Source: Pandoraea anapnoica
Lineage (GTDB): Bacteria > Pseudomonadota > Gammaproteobacteria > Burkholderiales > Burkholderiaceae
Direction: 5' to 3'
Length of the DNA: 64,000 bases
Assembly: GCF_902459765.1 (NCBI RefSeq)
Contig: NZ_CABPSP010000005.1
Coordinates: forward strand, 62,001-126,000
Shown piece by piece: positions 18,265-27,577 of the stretch. Position 1 is the stretch's first letter, and every line of letters starts with the position of its first letter. The notes under the pieces were generated by a model. The model did not search any database and was not told the DNA's origin. It was given only the letters and a program-made list of their open reading frames with translations. The translations under genes and the position numbers were made by a program.

Positions 18265-18875
18265 TTACCATCGTCGATTACGGGTTGGGCAATATCGGCG
18301 CGTTCTCCAACATGTACAAGCGCATGGGTATCGAGTCGCGACGCGCGACGCGTGCCGAGGAGCTCGATGACGCAACGCACATCATTCTGCCCGGCGTTGG
18401 CGCGTTCGATCACGCCATGGATCTGCTCAATGCGTCCGGCATGCGTGAATCGCTCGAGCGCAAGGTTCTGGTCGACAAAACGCCAGTTGTCGGTATCTGC
18501 GTCGGTATGCAGATTCTGGCGCAAGGAAGCGACGAAGGCGTGAGGGAAGGACTCGGCTGGATCAAGAGCCGCGTGCGAGGCTTCGCGAATAATCCCGAGT
18601 CGGCCTCCTTGCCGATGCCGCATATGGGATGGAACGATGTCACTCCCAATTCCAGCTCACCGCTGTTCAAAGGGTTGGAACGCGACGCGCGCTTCTATTT
18701 TCTGCACAGCTTTTATTTCGAGTGCGAGCAAGCAGAAGACGTTTCCGCCACGGCTGATTACGGATTCCGTTTCGGATGCGCCGTACGTCATGAGAATGTC
18801 TACGGCGTGCAGTTCCACCCCGAAAAGAGCCACCACTGGGGTGCTGCGCTGTTGAAGAATTTTGCGGAGATCTGA
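18261..18875 (+). CDS. wbuY: Glutamine amidotransferase subunit, HisH-like
   Basis: This 204-residue class I glutaminase is related to HisH, but its context is sugar amidination rather than histidine synthesis. The catalytic nucleophile Cys80 lies in GICVGMQ, and His186 and Glu188 lie in FHPEKS. It would hydrolyse glutamine and pass ammonia to WbuZ/WbuX. It is translationally coupled to wbuX and lies 2 bases before wbuZ. The absence of other his genes nearby supports the specialised role. Confidence 0.88.
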   Translation: MITIVDYGLGNIGAFSNMYKRMGIESRRATRAEELDDATHIILPGVGAFDHAMDLLNASGMRESLERKVLVDKTPVVGICVGMQILAQGSDEGVREGLGWIKSRVRGFANNPESASLPMPHMGWNDVTPNSSSPLFKGLERDARFYFLHSFYFECEQAEDVSATADYGFRFGCAVRHENVYGVQFHPEKSHHWGAALLKNFAEI

Positions 18876-18877
18876 CA

Positions 18878-19660
18878 ATGCTGCGCCCGCGCATCATTCC
18901 TTGCTTGCTGATTCATGAAGGCGGCCTCGTCAAGACCGTCAATTTCAAATCGCCCAAGTACGTCGGCGACCCGATCAATGCCGTCAAGATCTTCAATGAG
19001 AAGGAAACGGACGAACTGATCGTCGTCGATATCGACGCCACTGCCAACGGTGCCGAGCCCGATTACGAGCTCATCGCACACATGGCCGCCGAATGCCGTA
19101 TGCCGTTGTGTTATGGCGGTGGTGTGCGCACGGCTGAGCAAGCCAAGCGCATTATCGGTCTGGGGGTCGAAAAGGTTGCCATCAGCGCCGCTGCACTGGC
19201 TGATCCGACGCTCGTCACGCGCATCTCCGACGAAATCGGCCGACAAAGCCTTGTCGTCGTGCTCGACGTGAAAAAGCGCATGCTGAGCCGCGACTATGAC
19301 GTCTACACGCACAACGGCACAAAAAACACAAAGCGCAGCGTCTTTGACGTTGCACTGGAAGCGGCAAAGAATGGCGCCGGCGAGATTGTCGTCAACTCGA
19401 TCGATAACGATGGCCAGATGAAGGGCTACGATCTTGCACTGGCCGAGAAGCTTCGCAAGACAGTGAGCATCCCCATCACGATTCTGGGTGGTGCCGGATC
19501 GCTGGATGACCTTGGACAGCTCATCGGACGCTGTGGCGTCATTGGCGCAGCCGCTGGCAGTCTGTTTGTTTTCAAGGGTGCTTATCGCGCCGTCTTGATC
19601 AATTATCCGACCCTGGCGCAGCGCGACGAAATGATTCTCGCGGCGTTGCCCCGAGCGTGA
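18878..19660 (+). CDS. wbuZ: HisF-like ammonia-channel subunit lacking the first catalytic aspartate
   Basis: This 260-residue (beta-alpha)8 barrel aligns with HisF from its first residues. HisF has two catalytic aspartates: Asp130 is kept here (VVVLD), but Asp11 (PCLD in HisF) is Leu11 (PCLL). The phosphate-binding CYGGGVRT and LGGAGSLDD loops remain. This fits a protein that only conducts ammonia from WbuY to WbuX and no longer makes imidazole-glycerol phosphate. It lies 2 bases after wbuY and 43 before fnlA. Confidence 0.88.
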   Translation: MLRPRIIPCLLIHEGGLVKTVNFKSPKYVGDPINAVKIFNEKETDELIVVDIDATANGAEPDYELIAHMAAECRMPLCYGGGVRTAEQAKRIIGLGVEKVAISAAALADPTLVTRISDEIGRQSLVVVLDVKKRMLSRDYDVYTHNGTKNTKRSVFDVALEAAKNGAGEIVVNSIDNDGQMKGYDLALAEKLRKTVSIPITILGGAGSLDDLGQLIGRCGVIGAAAGSLFVFKGAYRAVLINYPTLAQRDEMILAALPRA

Positions 19661-19703
19661 GCGCGCTGCGCGTCGCGATCACCACTATTAGACGAGACTC
19701 CCC

Positions 19704-20732
19704 ATGTTTGCAGGCAAAGTTCTCCTGATCACCGGCGGCACCGGTTCATTTGGCAACGCGATCCTGCGTCGCTTCCTCAATTCGGATCTCAAAGAGATCC
19801 GAATTCTGAGTCGCGACGAGAAGAAGCAGGACGACATGCGCAAGAAGTACAACGACCCGAAGCTGAAGTTCTTCATCGGGGACGTGCGCGACTACCAATC
19901 TGTGCTCAACGCCGTACGCGGCGCAGATTTCATCTATCACGCCGCAGCGCTCAAACAAGTGCCGTCTTGCGAGTTCCATCCGATGGAAGCCGTCAAGACC
20001 AATGTGCTCGGGACGGAAAACGTTCTGGAAGCAGCGATCAATTGCAATGTAAAGCGAGTCGTCTGCCTGAGTACGGACAAGGCCGTCTATCCTATTAACG
20101 CGATGGGTATCTCGAAAGCGATGATGGAAAAAGTCATCGTCGCAAAATCGCGCGGCAGCGACAGCACCGTCATATGTGCGACCCGATACGGCAACGTGAT
20201 GGCGTCGCGCGGCTCCGTCATTCCGTTGTTTGTCGAACAGGTTCGTGAGGGCAAACCCATCACGATTACAGACCCGTCGATGACGCGCTTCATGATGACG
20301 CTGGACGACGCCGTTGATCTCGTGCTGTACGCATTTCAACACGGTTCGCCCGGCGATATTTTCGTTCAAAAAGCACCGGCCTCGACGATCGAGAATCTGG
20401 CCCGCTCGCTCGTGTCGCTGATGAAAAAGCCCGACCACGAGATTCGTGTCATCGGAACGCGCCATGGCGAAAAGCTGTACGAAGCACTGCTCAGCCGTGA
20501 GGAGATGGCCGCTGCCGAGGATCTTGGCAACTACTACCGCGTGCCGCCCGATCTGCGCGATCTGAATTACGGCAAGTTCGTCGAACAGGGTGAAACAAGA
20601 ATTTCGGAAGCGACCGACTACAACTCGCACAACACCGAGCGACTGGACGAAGCTGGAATGACGGCGCTCTTGATGAAGCTGCCTTTCATCCAGGCCATCG
20701 CGCGCGGCGAGTACGTCATTCCGGAGGCGTAA
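19704..20732 (+). CDS. fnlA: UDP-GlcNAc 4,6-dehydratase/epimerase (FnlA/WbjB/CapE)
   Basis: The 342-residue SDR starts the UDP-N-acetyl-L-fucosamine pathway from UDP-GlcNAc. TGGTGSFGNAI binds NADP. The usual Tyr-x3-Lys is replaced by Met in NAMGISK, a known feature of the CapE/WbjB branch. CLSTDKAVYPINAMG and RYGNVMASRGSVIPLF are family signatures. Three bases separate it from fnlB. CapD/PglF-type dehydratases are longer membrane proteins, so this soluble length fits FnlA. Confidence 0.9.
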   Translation: MFAGKVLLITGGTGSFGNAILRRFLNSDLKEIRILSRDEKKQDDMRKKYNDPKLKFFIGDVRDYQSVLNAVRGADFIYHAAALKQVPSCEFHPMEAVKTNVLGTENVLEAAINCNVKRVVCLSTDKAVYPINAMGISKAMMEKVIVAKSRGSDSTVICATRYGNVMASRGSVIPLFVEQVREGKPITITDPSMTRFMMTLDDAVDLVLYAFQHGSPGDIFVQKAPASTIENLARSLVSLMKKPDHEIRVIGTRHGEKLYEALLSREEMAAAEDLGNYYRVPPDLRDLNYGKFVEQGETRISEATDYNSHNTERLDEAGMTALLMKLPFIQAIARGEYVIPEA

Positions 20733-20735
20733 AGC

Positions 20736-21839
20736 ATGCGCGTGCTCATCACCGGTGCCAACGGATTCATTGGCAAGAATCTGGCAGTCCACCTGCGCGA
20801 ACGCAAGATCGAAGTCGTCCCCTTCACGCGTGACACGGCCACTGAGCAGTTGCCTGCCTTGCTCGATGGCGTTGACTTCATCTTCCATCTGGCGGGCGTC
20901 AACCGCCCCCAGGATCCTGCCGAATTTGACACCGGCAACGCGGGCCTGACCGAATCGCTGACGCAAGCGGTTCTCGCCAGCGGCCGCGCGATCCCGATCG
21001 CCTATACGTCGTCCATTCAAGCCGAGCGAGACAACCCCTACGGTCAAAGCAAGCGCGCCGCAGAAGACAGCATCGCGAAACTTGCAACCCAATGTGGTGC
21101 GCCCGCGTATATCTATCGACTGCCCAATGTCTTCGGTAAATGGGCGAAGCCGAATTACAACTCGGCAGTGGCTACGTTCTGCCACAACATTGCGAACGGC
21201 CTGCCCATTCAGATTCACGACCCCGAGGCTGTCGTCCATCTCGTGTACGTCGACGATGTTTGCAAGGCGCTGGTCGGCTTGCTCGATGCTCCGGCCCAGG
21301 GCGTACAGTGGCCCGAGGTAACGCCGTCTTATCAATGCACTGTCGGCGAGTTGGCCGCACACATTCGTGAATTCGAGGCTAGCCGACTGTCGATTACCAC
21401 GCCGGCTGTCGGCACCGGGCTCGTTCGGGCACTGTACGCAACCTATCTGAGCGTGCTACGTCCCGGCCAGTTTAGCTACGACCTCACGCCGCACGGCGAT
21501 GCTCGCGGTGTCTTCGTCGAAATGTTGCGCACGAAGGACTCGGGACAATTCTCGTTTTTTACGGCGCACCCGGGTGTGACGAGAGGCGGGCATTATCACC
21601 ACACGAAAAATGAGAAGTTTCTGGTGCTGAAAGGGCGTGCCCATTTCGGTTTTCGCCACATCGTGACCGGCGAGACGACCGAGTTGATCACGTCGGACGA
21701 AAAGCCGCAGGTCGTCGAGACCATTCCCGGCTGGTCGCACAACATCACCAACATCGGTGCCGACGAATTGATCGTCATGCTTTGGGCCAACGAAATATTC
21801 GATCGCGCTGTGCCCGACACGATTGCCCACGAGGTTTGA
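20736..21839 (+). CDS. fnlB: Bifunctional sugar-nucleotide epimerase/reductase (FnlB/WbjC/CapF)
   Basis: The 367-residue protein is an N-terminal SDR reductase (ITGANGFIGKNL; catalytic region IAYTSSIQAERDNPYGQSK) joined to a C-terminal cupin (about residues 245-367; GGHYHHTKNEKFLVLKGRAHFGFR), which supplies C3 epimerisation in CapF. It makes the 6-deoxy-talo intermediate of the L-FucNAc pathway. It is followed directly by fnlC with no intergenic base (stop 21837-21839, ATG 21840). Confidence 0.9.
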   Translation: MRVLITGANGFIGKNLAVHLRERKIEVVPFTRDTATEQLPALLDGVDFIFHLAGVNRPQDPAEFDTGNAGLTESLTQAVLASGRAIPIAYTSSIQAERDNPYGQSKRAAEDSIAKLATQCGAPAYIYRLPNVFGKWAKPNYNSAVATFCHNIANGLPIQIHDPEAVVHLVYVDDVCKALVGLLDAPAQGVQWPEVTPSYQCTVGELAAHIREFEASRLSITTPAVGTGLVRALYATYLSVLRPGQFSYDLTPHGDARGVFVEMLRTKDSGQFSFFTAHPGVTRGGHYHHTKNEKFLVLKGRAHFGFRHIVTGETTELITSDEKPQVVETIPGWSHNITNIGADELIVMLWANEIFDRAVPDTIAHEV

Positions 21840-22973
21840 ATGAAGAAGTTCAAGGTTGCCACCGTTGTCGGCACACGACCGGAAATCATCCGTCTTTCGC
21901 GCGTGATGGCCAAACTGGACCAGTACTGCGAGCACGTACTGATTCATACCGGGCAAAATTACGATTTCGAACTCAACGAGATTTTTTTCCGAGATCTCGC
22001 GGTTCGCAAACCCGATCATTTTCTAAATGCAGCGGGAAGTAACGCAGCCGAGACCATCGGTAACGTGATCATTGCCGTGGACCAGGTGCTTGCACAGACG
22101 CAACCGGATGCGTTGCTGATCCTTGGCGACACAAACAGCTGTCTCGCGGCAATTCCCGCGAAACGCCGCAAGATCCCGATTTTCCATATGGAAGCCGGGA
22201 ATCGCTGCTTCGATCAGCGTGTCCCCGAAGAAACGAATCGCCGCATCGTCGACCACACGGCCGATATCAATCTGACCTACAGTGACATCGCGCGCGAATA
22301 TCTGCTGCGCGAAGGGCTACCGCCTGACCGCGTCATCAAGACCGGCAGCCCGATGTTCGAAGTCCTGACCCACTATCTGGACGACATCGAGAAAGCCGAT
22401 TCGCTGGACTCTCTCGGCCTCACACCGGGCAAGTATTTCGTTGTCAGCGCGCATCGCGAGGAGAATGTCGATTCCGACCGCTTGCTCAACAATCTGGCGC
22501 TCACGTTGAATTCGGTCGCGCAGACTTACAATGAGCCGGTGATCGTTTCGACGCACCCGCGCACTCAGAAGCGTATTGACGCGATGGGCATTCGCTTTCA
22601 CGAAAACGTCCGTCTGCTCAAACCTATGGGCTTTCACGCCTACAACAAGCTGCAGAAGTACTCCCGGGCGGTGTTGTCCGATAGCGGGACGATCAGTGAA
22701 GAGTCGTCGATTCTCAACTTCCGTGCGCTGAACATTCGTGAGGCGCACGAGCGCCCCGAAGCGATGGAAGAGGCCTCGGTGATGATGACTGGCCTCAATC
22801 CCGAACGTGTCATGCAAGCGCTGGACGTGCTTCGCGATCAGCCTGTCGGGGAGAAGCGCCTGCTCCGACCGGTCGCCGACTACTCTATGCCGAACGTGTC
22901 GGACAAGGTCTTGCGGATCCTCCTCAGCTACACCGACTACGTCAATCGAACTGTCTGGCGAAAAGAGTGCTGA
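21840..22973 (+). CDS. fnlC: UDP-HexNAc 2-epimerase (FnlC/WbjD/CapG)
   Basis: This 377-residue non-hydrolysing UDP-GlcNAc 2-epimerase homologue completes UDP-L-FucNAc by C2 epimerisation. Signatures include VVGTRPEIIRLSRVM, HTGQNYD, ILGDTNSCL, MEAGNRCFDQRVPEE and LSDSGTISEESSIL. The order fnlA-fnlB-fnlC is the standard one. The gene ends 7 bases before wbuB. Confidence 0.92.
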   Translation: MKKFKVATVVGTRPEIIRLSRVMAKLDQYCEHVLIHTGQNYDFELNEIFFRDLAVRKPDHFLNAAGSNAAETIGNVIIAVDQVLAQTQPDALLILGDTNSCLAAIPAKRRKIPIFHMEAGNRCFDQRVPEETNRRIVDHTADINLTYSDIAREYLLREGLPPDRVIKTGSPMFEVLTHYLDDIEKADSLDSLGLTPGKYFVVSAHREENVDSDRLLNNLALTLNSVAQTYNEPVIVSTHPRTQKRIDAMGIRFHENVRLLKPMGFHAYNKLQKYSRAVLSDSGTISEESSILNFRALNIREAHERPEAMEEASVMMTGLNPERVMQALDVLRDQPVGEKRLLRPVADYSMPNVSDKVLRILLSYTDYVNRTVWRKEC

Positions 22974-22980
22974 GGTAGGC

Positions 22981-24210
22981 GTGAAGATCCTCATCGTCAG
23001 TCAGTACTTCTGGCCCGAGAACTTTCGCATCAATGATCTGACGGCCGCGCTCGTGGAGCGCGGCCATCAGGTCACGGTTCTCACAGGCTACCCCAACTAT
23101 CCGGATGGCAAGATCTTCGACGAGTTTCGCGCCAATCCAGGCGGTTTCTCCCAGTACGAAGGTGCAGAGGTTATTCGTGTGCCGCTCCTGCCGCGGGGCA
23201 ATGGCGCTTTGCGATTGATGCTCAACTACGCATCGTTCGTCGTCACCGGCATGTTCATCGCACCGTTCAAGCTGAGGGGACGAAAGTTCGATCGGATTTT
23301 CGTCTACGAAACCTCACCTATTACGGTCGGCCTGCCCTCATCTGTGCTGCGTTGGGTCAAACGCGCGCCGGTGGCATTCTGGGTGCTCGATCTCTGGCCT
23401 GAGACGTTGCGTGCCGTCGGCGTGATCAAATCCGAGCGTGTGCTCGGGTGGGTCGGCAAACTGGTGACATTCATCTACAACCGGTGCGACGTGATACTCG
23501 CGCAATCGCGTTCGTTCATTCCTGCAATTCGTCGACATGCCGGCGAAAGCGCCCGTGTGGAACTGCTTCCGAGCTGGGCGGAAAGTCTGTTCGACGACGC
23601 CGAAAACGTGAGTGTCGCACCTGAACTCGTACCGTTCGATGGCAAGTTCAAGATCGTCTTCGCCGGAAATATCGGTGAAGCGCAGGATTTTCCCGCCATT
23701 CTGGATGCGGCTTATGCACTTCGCGAGCGTACCGACATTCAATGGGTCATCGTCGGCGACGGGCGTAACGCCGCATGGGTTGCAAGTGAAATCGAAACAC
23801 GCGGCCTGAGCAGCACAGTGAGCATGCTCGGACGCTTCCCGCTCGACCGGATGCCATCGTTCTACGCGGGTGCCGACGCACTCCTTGTCACGCTTCGTTC
23901 GGACGAGATTTTCGCCATGACGATTCCGGGGAAGGTTCAATCCTATCTGGCCGCAGGAAAGCCGATCCTGGGCATGCTCGACGGTGAAGGGGCACTGGTC
24001 ATCGAAGACGCGAAGGCAGGCTATGCCTGCAGTGCCGGCAACGGTGAAGCGCTCGCTACGCTAGCTTGCCGTCTCGCAGACGATGGCGCAGCGCAACGCG
24101 ATGCCATGGGTGAACGGGGGCGCGCGTATTACCGTGCCAACTTCCAACGTGACACCGTCATCCAGCGTCTGGAAGACATGCTTGCCGATTTGACGCTGAA
24201 GTCCCGCTGA
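22981..24210 (+). CDS. wbuB: Glycosyltransferase family 4, L-fucosaminyl transferase-like (WbuB)
   Basis: The 409-residue GT4 protein opens with ILIVSQYFWPENFRINDLT and has FWVLDLWPETLRA and KVQSYLAAGKPILGMLDGEGA, as in WbuB, which transfers L-FucNAc and normally follows fnlABC. The GTG start at 22981 has AGGT upstream. It is the last gene of the rightward polysaccharide operon, and a strong terminator follows 40 bases later. The acceptor sugar cannot be read from sequence. Confidence 0.88.
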   Translation: MKILIVSQYFWPENFRINDLTAALVERGHQVTVLTGYPNYPDGKIFDEFRANPGGFSQYEGAEVIRVPLLPRGNGALRLMLNYASFVVTGMFIAPFKLRGRKFDRIFVYETSPITVGLPSSVLRWVKRAPVAFWVLDLWPETLRAVGVIKSERVLGWVGKLVTFIYNRCDVILAQSRSFIPAIRRHAGESARVELLPSWAESLFDDAENVSVAPELVPFDGKFKIVFAGNIGEAQDFPAILDAAYALRERTDIQWVIVGDGRNAAWVASEIETRGLSSTVSMLGRFPLDRMPSFYAGADALLVTLRSDEIFAMTIPGKVQSYLAAGKPILGMLDGEGALVIEDAKAGYACSAGNGEALATLACRLADDGAAQRDAMGERGRAYYRANFQRDTVIQRLEDMLADLTLKSR

Positions 24211-24251
24211 TCATCGCTTGAGGAACGGCCGATCACGGGCCGAATCGTGTG

Positions 24252-24291
24252 AAAAAAAAAGCACCATCTCCGACGAGATGGTGCTTTTTTT
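24252..24291. terminator. Bidirectional intrinsic terminator
   Basis: A perfect 10-bp stem (24261-24270 with 24275-24284, loop CGAC) is flanked by nine A on the left and seven T on the right. It can stop the rightward wbuX-wbuB operon and the leftward tRNA-Ala transcript. Confidence 0.95.
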
Positions 24292-24298
24292 GCATTCA

Positions 24299-24374
<76 letters not shown>

Positions 24375-24479
24375 ACACGAAGTTCTGATTATAGCGATTT
24401 TTCCCGACGCGGCGAGCCGCCGAGAAAATTGCTCGGGATTGCCCGTCAGGCGAGCAATCCCCGCGCTTTCGCGAACACT

Positions 24480-26189
24480 TCAAGCGGCCCCCAGATTGCC
24501 CTTCATCCCTTTGATAACAGGGACTTTCGGCGCTTTCGCGACAATCGTCTTTTGCGCCTTGAGATGGCGGGCCACGACGTCCCAGACCGGCTCACCCTGC
24601 GCGCCTTCGGCCACCGGCGCCCAACCGGCCACCTTGTAGGTCTTGCCCGCCTCGATGAGCTTGCCGTTCAGTCGCATTTCGGAAATCCTCTGCCCCATCG
24701 GCGCCATCGGATCGATGGTGTAGTCCATGCCACCCACGCGCACCATATCGCCGCCCTGCTGGTAATACGGGTCCGGGTTGAACAGGTTGTCCGCCACATC
24801 TTCGAGCACCGTCTTGATCGTCTCGCCAGTCATGGGGGTAAGGGTTGTATACGGATACGTAATCGCCGTCTGGTCGAGCAGTTGCTCCATCGTGATCGCC
24901 TGGCCCGGCAGCAGCGACGTCCCCCAGCGAAAGCCCGGCGAGAAGCCGATCTCGGCGTCCTTCTCGGCCATCACGGCGTCGAGCAGCAACTGGTCGAAGG
25001 TGCCGTTGAAGTTGCCCCGGCGGTACAGCGTGCCTTCGGTGACCGCCAGCGGCTCGGCCAGCTTCGCCGCGAACGGTGCTCGCACGCGCTCGATGAGCGC
25101 CTGCATTTCCGCGTCCGCCGGCAGCAGGTTCGCGAACACCGGCAAGAGCTTGTAGCGGAAATCCACAGGCTTGCCGCCCCTCACGTCGAAGTCCAGCACC
25201 GCGAGGAACTTGCCGTTCGAGCCAGCATTGGTGACGAGCGTCTTGCCGCCTGCGTTTTCCACGACGACCGGCTTGGGCACGCCGTCATGCGTGTGGCCGC
25301 CGAGAATCGCGTCGATGCCGCGCACGCGCGACGCCAGCTTCAGATCGACGTCCATGCCGTTGTGCGAGAGCACCACGACCACCTGCGCGCCCTTGCCGCG
25401 CACTTCGTCGACCATCGACTGCAAACGCTCCTCCTGAATGCCAAACGTCCAGTCGGGTACGAAGTAGCGCGGATTCGCGATCGGGGTGTACGGGAACGCC
25501 TGACCGATGATCGCCACCGGCACGCCGTTCATCGTCTTGATGGTGTACGGCGCAAAGACGGGATCGCCGAAGTCGTTCGTCTGGACGTTCTGAGCGACGA
25601 AGTCGATCTTGCCCTTGAGTTGTTCTTCGACGACGGACTTCACGCGCTCCGCGCCGTAGGTGAATTCCCAGTGCGCCGTCATGACGTCGACGCCGAGCGC
25701 CAGCGTGGCGTCGACCATGTCCTGACCCTTCGTCCACATGGCGGTGCCGGAGCCTTGCCACGTGTCGCCACCGTCGAGCAGCAGCGCGCCGGGTCGCGAT
25801 GCCTTCATGCGCTTGACCAGCGTCGCCAGATGCGCAAAGCCACCGACCTTGCCGTAGGTGCGCGCAGCGGCTGCGAAATCGAGATAGGTGAAGGCATAGG
25901 CATCCTGCGTGCCGGGACGCAATCCGCAGGCCTTCAGGAAAGCGTCGCCCACGAGGTGCGGTGCCTTGTTGGCCTGCTCGCCAATGCCCAGATTGACGCT
26001 CGGCTCACGGAAGTAGATCGGCAGTAACTGCGCGTGGCAGTCGGTGAAGTGCAGCAGATGCACGTTGCCGAACTTCGGCAGATCGTAGAACGCCGCAGCT
26101 GCCTTGGCCGCGGCCGTCTCGTGATGCGACAGCGCCATCCCACCTGCGGCCGCCACTGCCAGTACTTGCATGAACTCGCGTCGATTCAT
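24480..26189 (-). CDS. soxB: Thiosulfohydrolase SoxB
   Basis: The 569-residue periplasmic di-manganese hydrolase releases sulfate from the sulfone group bound to SoxY. A twin-arginine leader (NRREFMQ, then a hydrophobic segment to about residue 27) is followed by LHFTDCHAQLLP, LLDGGDTWQGSG and ILGGHTHDGVP, metal-site motifs of the 5'-nucleotidase/SoxB fold. ATG at 26189 has GGAGACGAG just upstream; the reading frame extends 41 codons further but those residues are not SoxB-like. Last gene of the leftward sox operon. Confidence 0.95.
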   Translation of the reverse strand: MNRREFMQVLAVAAAGGMALSHHETAAAKAAAAFYDLPKFGNVHLLHFTDCHAQLLPIYFREPSVNLGIGEQANKAPHLVGDAFLKACGLRPGTQDAYAFTYLDFAAAARTYGKVGGFAHLATLVKRMKASRPGALLLDGGDTWQGSGTAMWTKGQDMVDATLALGVDVMTAHWEFTYGAERVKSVVEEQLKGKIDFVAQNVQTNDFGDPVFAPYTIKTMNGVPVAIIGQAFPYTPIANPRYFVPDWTFGIQEERLQSMVDEVRGKGAQVVVVLSHNGMDVDLKLASRVRGIDAILGGHTHDGVPKPVVVENAGGKTLVTNAGSNGKFLAVLDFDVRGGKPVDFRYKLLPVFANLLPADAEMQALIERVRAPFAAKLAEPLAVTEGTLYRRGNFNGTFDQLLLDAVMAEKDAEIGFSPGFRWGTSLLPGQAITMEQLLDQTAITYPYTTLTPMTGETIKTVLEDVADNLFNPDPYYQQGGDMVRVGGMDYTIDPMAPMGQRISEMRLNGKLIEAGKTYKVAGWAPVAEGAQGEPVWDVVARHLKAQKTIVAKAPKVPVIKGMKGNLGAA

Positions 26190-26289
26190 CTCGTCTCCGT
26201 TGCATCTGCGGGGCGAACGCATCTCACAATGCGTCGCCGCTGTTATTTCTACGCGTTGGTTTTTGCGTCGATTCGTTCGTGAGGCCAGT

Positions 26290-26844
26290 TCACTTGCCAG
26301 CGTAATCCGCAAGCGCCGCCACGTCCTCGCCGAACATCTCGCCGACTTCCTTGCGCAAGACGCGGCCGTTGCGCCCGATCACGTACAACTCCGGCAACCC
26401 GCGACGCTTGCCCAGCGCCGCCTGCCAGGCGTCCGTCTCCATCCCGGCGGGGAACGTGTAACCGTGCGCTTTGATGTAGTCGATGGCATCCGTCGGCTTC
26501 TTGTCGATGGATAGCGTGATGATCTGGATCGGCTTGCCGCGCGTCGCCTCGTACAGCTTCTGCACGTGCGGATTCTGCTGCGCACAGAACGGACACCACG
26601 ACGCCCAGTATTCGACGATGACCGTGCGGTCCTTGAATGCGCTGGCGGGCAGCGTCTTGCCGTCGAGCAACGTGAGCGACGGCAGTGTCACGATGTCGCC
26701 GACTTCGACCGCCCTTGACGGCGCGCTCGTGAGCATTGCCACCACACTCAACACGATGGCCAGTCCATTAGCGGCGCGTGCCATGCGTGCGCGCGCACGG
26801 CCAGGCCGTTCGGACCGGGCGAAAGCGTCAGATTGGGAAGTCAT
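26290..26844 (-). CDS. soxW: Periplasmic thioredoxin-like protein SoxW (TlpA-type)
   Basis: The 184-residue thiol-disulfide protein has an N-terminal hydrophobic segment (about residues 24-43) and a TlpA-like fold with the active site Cys84-Pro-Phe-Cys87 in YWASWCPFC. SoxW/SoxS-type thioredoxins keep the SoxY carrier cysteine reduced. ATG at 26844 has GGAG upstream. It lies between soxX and soxB. The cis-Pro is in LPELYVIG. Confidence 0.87.
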   Translation of the reverse strand: MTSQSDAFARSERPGRARARMARAANGLAIVLSVVAMLTSAPSRAVEVGDIVTLPSLTLLDGKTLPASAFKDRTVIVEYWASWCPFCAQQNPHVQKLYEATRGKPIQIITLSIDKKPTDAIDYIKAHGYTFPAGMETDAWQAALGKRRGLPELYVIGRNGRVLRKEVGEMFGEDVAALADYAGK

Positions 26845-26907
26845 GCGGCACTCCGAAAGCCGTCGGCGGAGGTTGCCCCTCCGCCCGAACAGCAAAGGAC
26901 AAACGCC

Positions 26908-27558
26908 TTATTGATTGACCGGCGAAGCCGGGTCGAGCAACAGTGCCATGACATCCTTCAACTGCTTTTCCGTCAGGATGCCTGCCGCCCCGAAGCGCGG
27001 CATATTGGAGCAGGCCATGTAGCTGTGCGAGTCGTAGACCTTCGCCCACGTGTACTTGACCACTTCGGGCGAATCGCCGCGCAGCTTGCCGTAGTTATAA
27101 AGCGACGGACCGATGTTGCCGAACGAGATTTCGCTCTTGGTCAGTTGATGGCAGGCATAGCAGTTGCCGCCGTTGACGGTGTCGGCCTTGTCGGTGAATT
27201 GCATGCCGCGTCCGTTCTGGGCGACCTTCTCGCCTTCCTTCCAGTCGCCGAGGTACTTGCCATCCGCCGGTGCCTTGACGTTCGCCAGTTCGGCCTTTTG
27301 CAGACGCTCGGCGATCTTCGCCGGCATCGGCTTGATCGCGTACTGCGTGCACAGCTTCTGCAATTCGCTCTGATCGATGCGATCGAGCTGCGCGATGCCC
27401 GAGCCACGGAACGAGTCGCGCAGTTCCTGCACGACGGCCGCGTCGGTGGTGCCCGTGACGCGTTTGTCGCCGTCACCTTGTGCGAAGGCCGCGCCGACGA
27501 CGAGAGCCCCGGCCGCTGCCAGCGCGACACATGTCGCGCGCAATGCGAATGATTTCAT
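26908..27558 (-). CDS. soxX: Cytochrome c SoxX, subunit of SoxXA
   Basis: The 216-residue periplasmic mono-heme c cytochrome accepts electrons from SoxA when thiosulfate is coupled to SoxY. It has a signal peptide (cleavage about residue 26, AFA), heme attachment C133-YAC136-H137 and a likely axial Met186 in CSNMPRFG. An N-terminal extension of about 90 residues before the heme domain makes it longer than minimal SoxX. ATG at 27558 has GAGG upstream. Confidence 0.92.
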   Translation of the reverse strand: MKSFALRATCVALAAAGALVVGAAFAQGDGDKRVTGTTDAAVVQELRDSFRGSGIAQLDRIDQSELQKLCTQYAIKPMPAKIAERLQKAELANVKAPADGKYLGDWKEGEKVAQNGRGMQFTDKADTVNGGNCYACHQLTKSEISFGNIGPSLYNYGKLRGDSPEVVKYTWAKVYDSHSYMACSNMPRFGAAGILTEKQLKDVMALLLDPASPVNQ

Positions 27559-27577
27559 GGGTGTGCCTCGCAATCGG

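Noticed and set aside
19746-21362. 538-codon minus-strand frame across fnlA and fnlB
   Set aside because: It spans two well-defined genes on the opposite strand and shows no protein-family features; it is a high-GC shadow frame.
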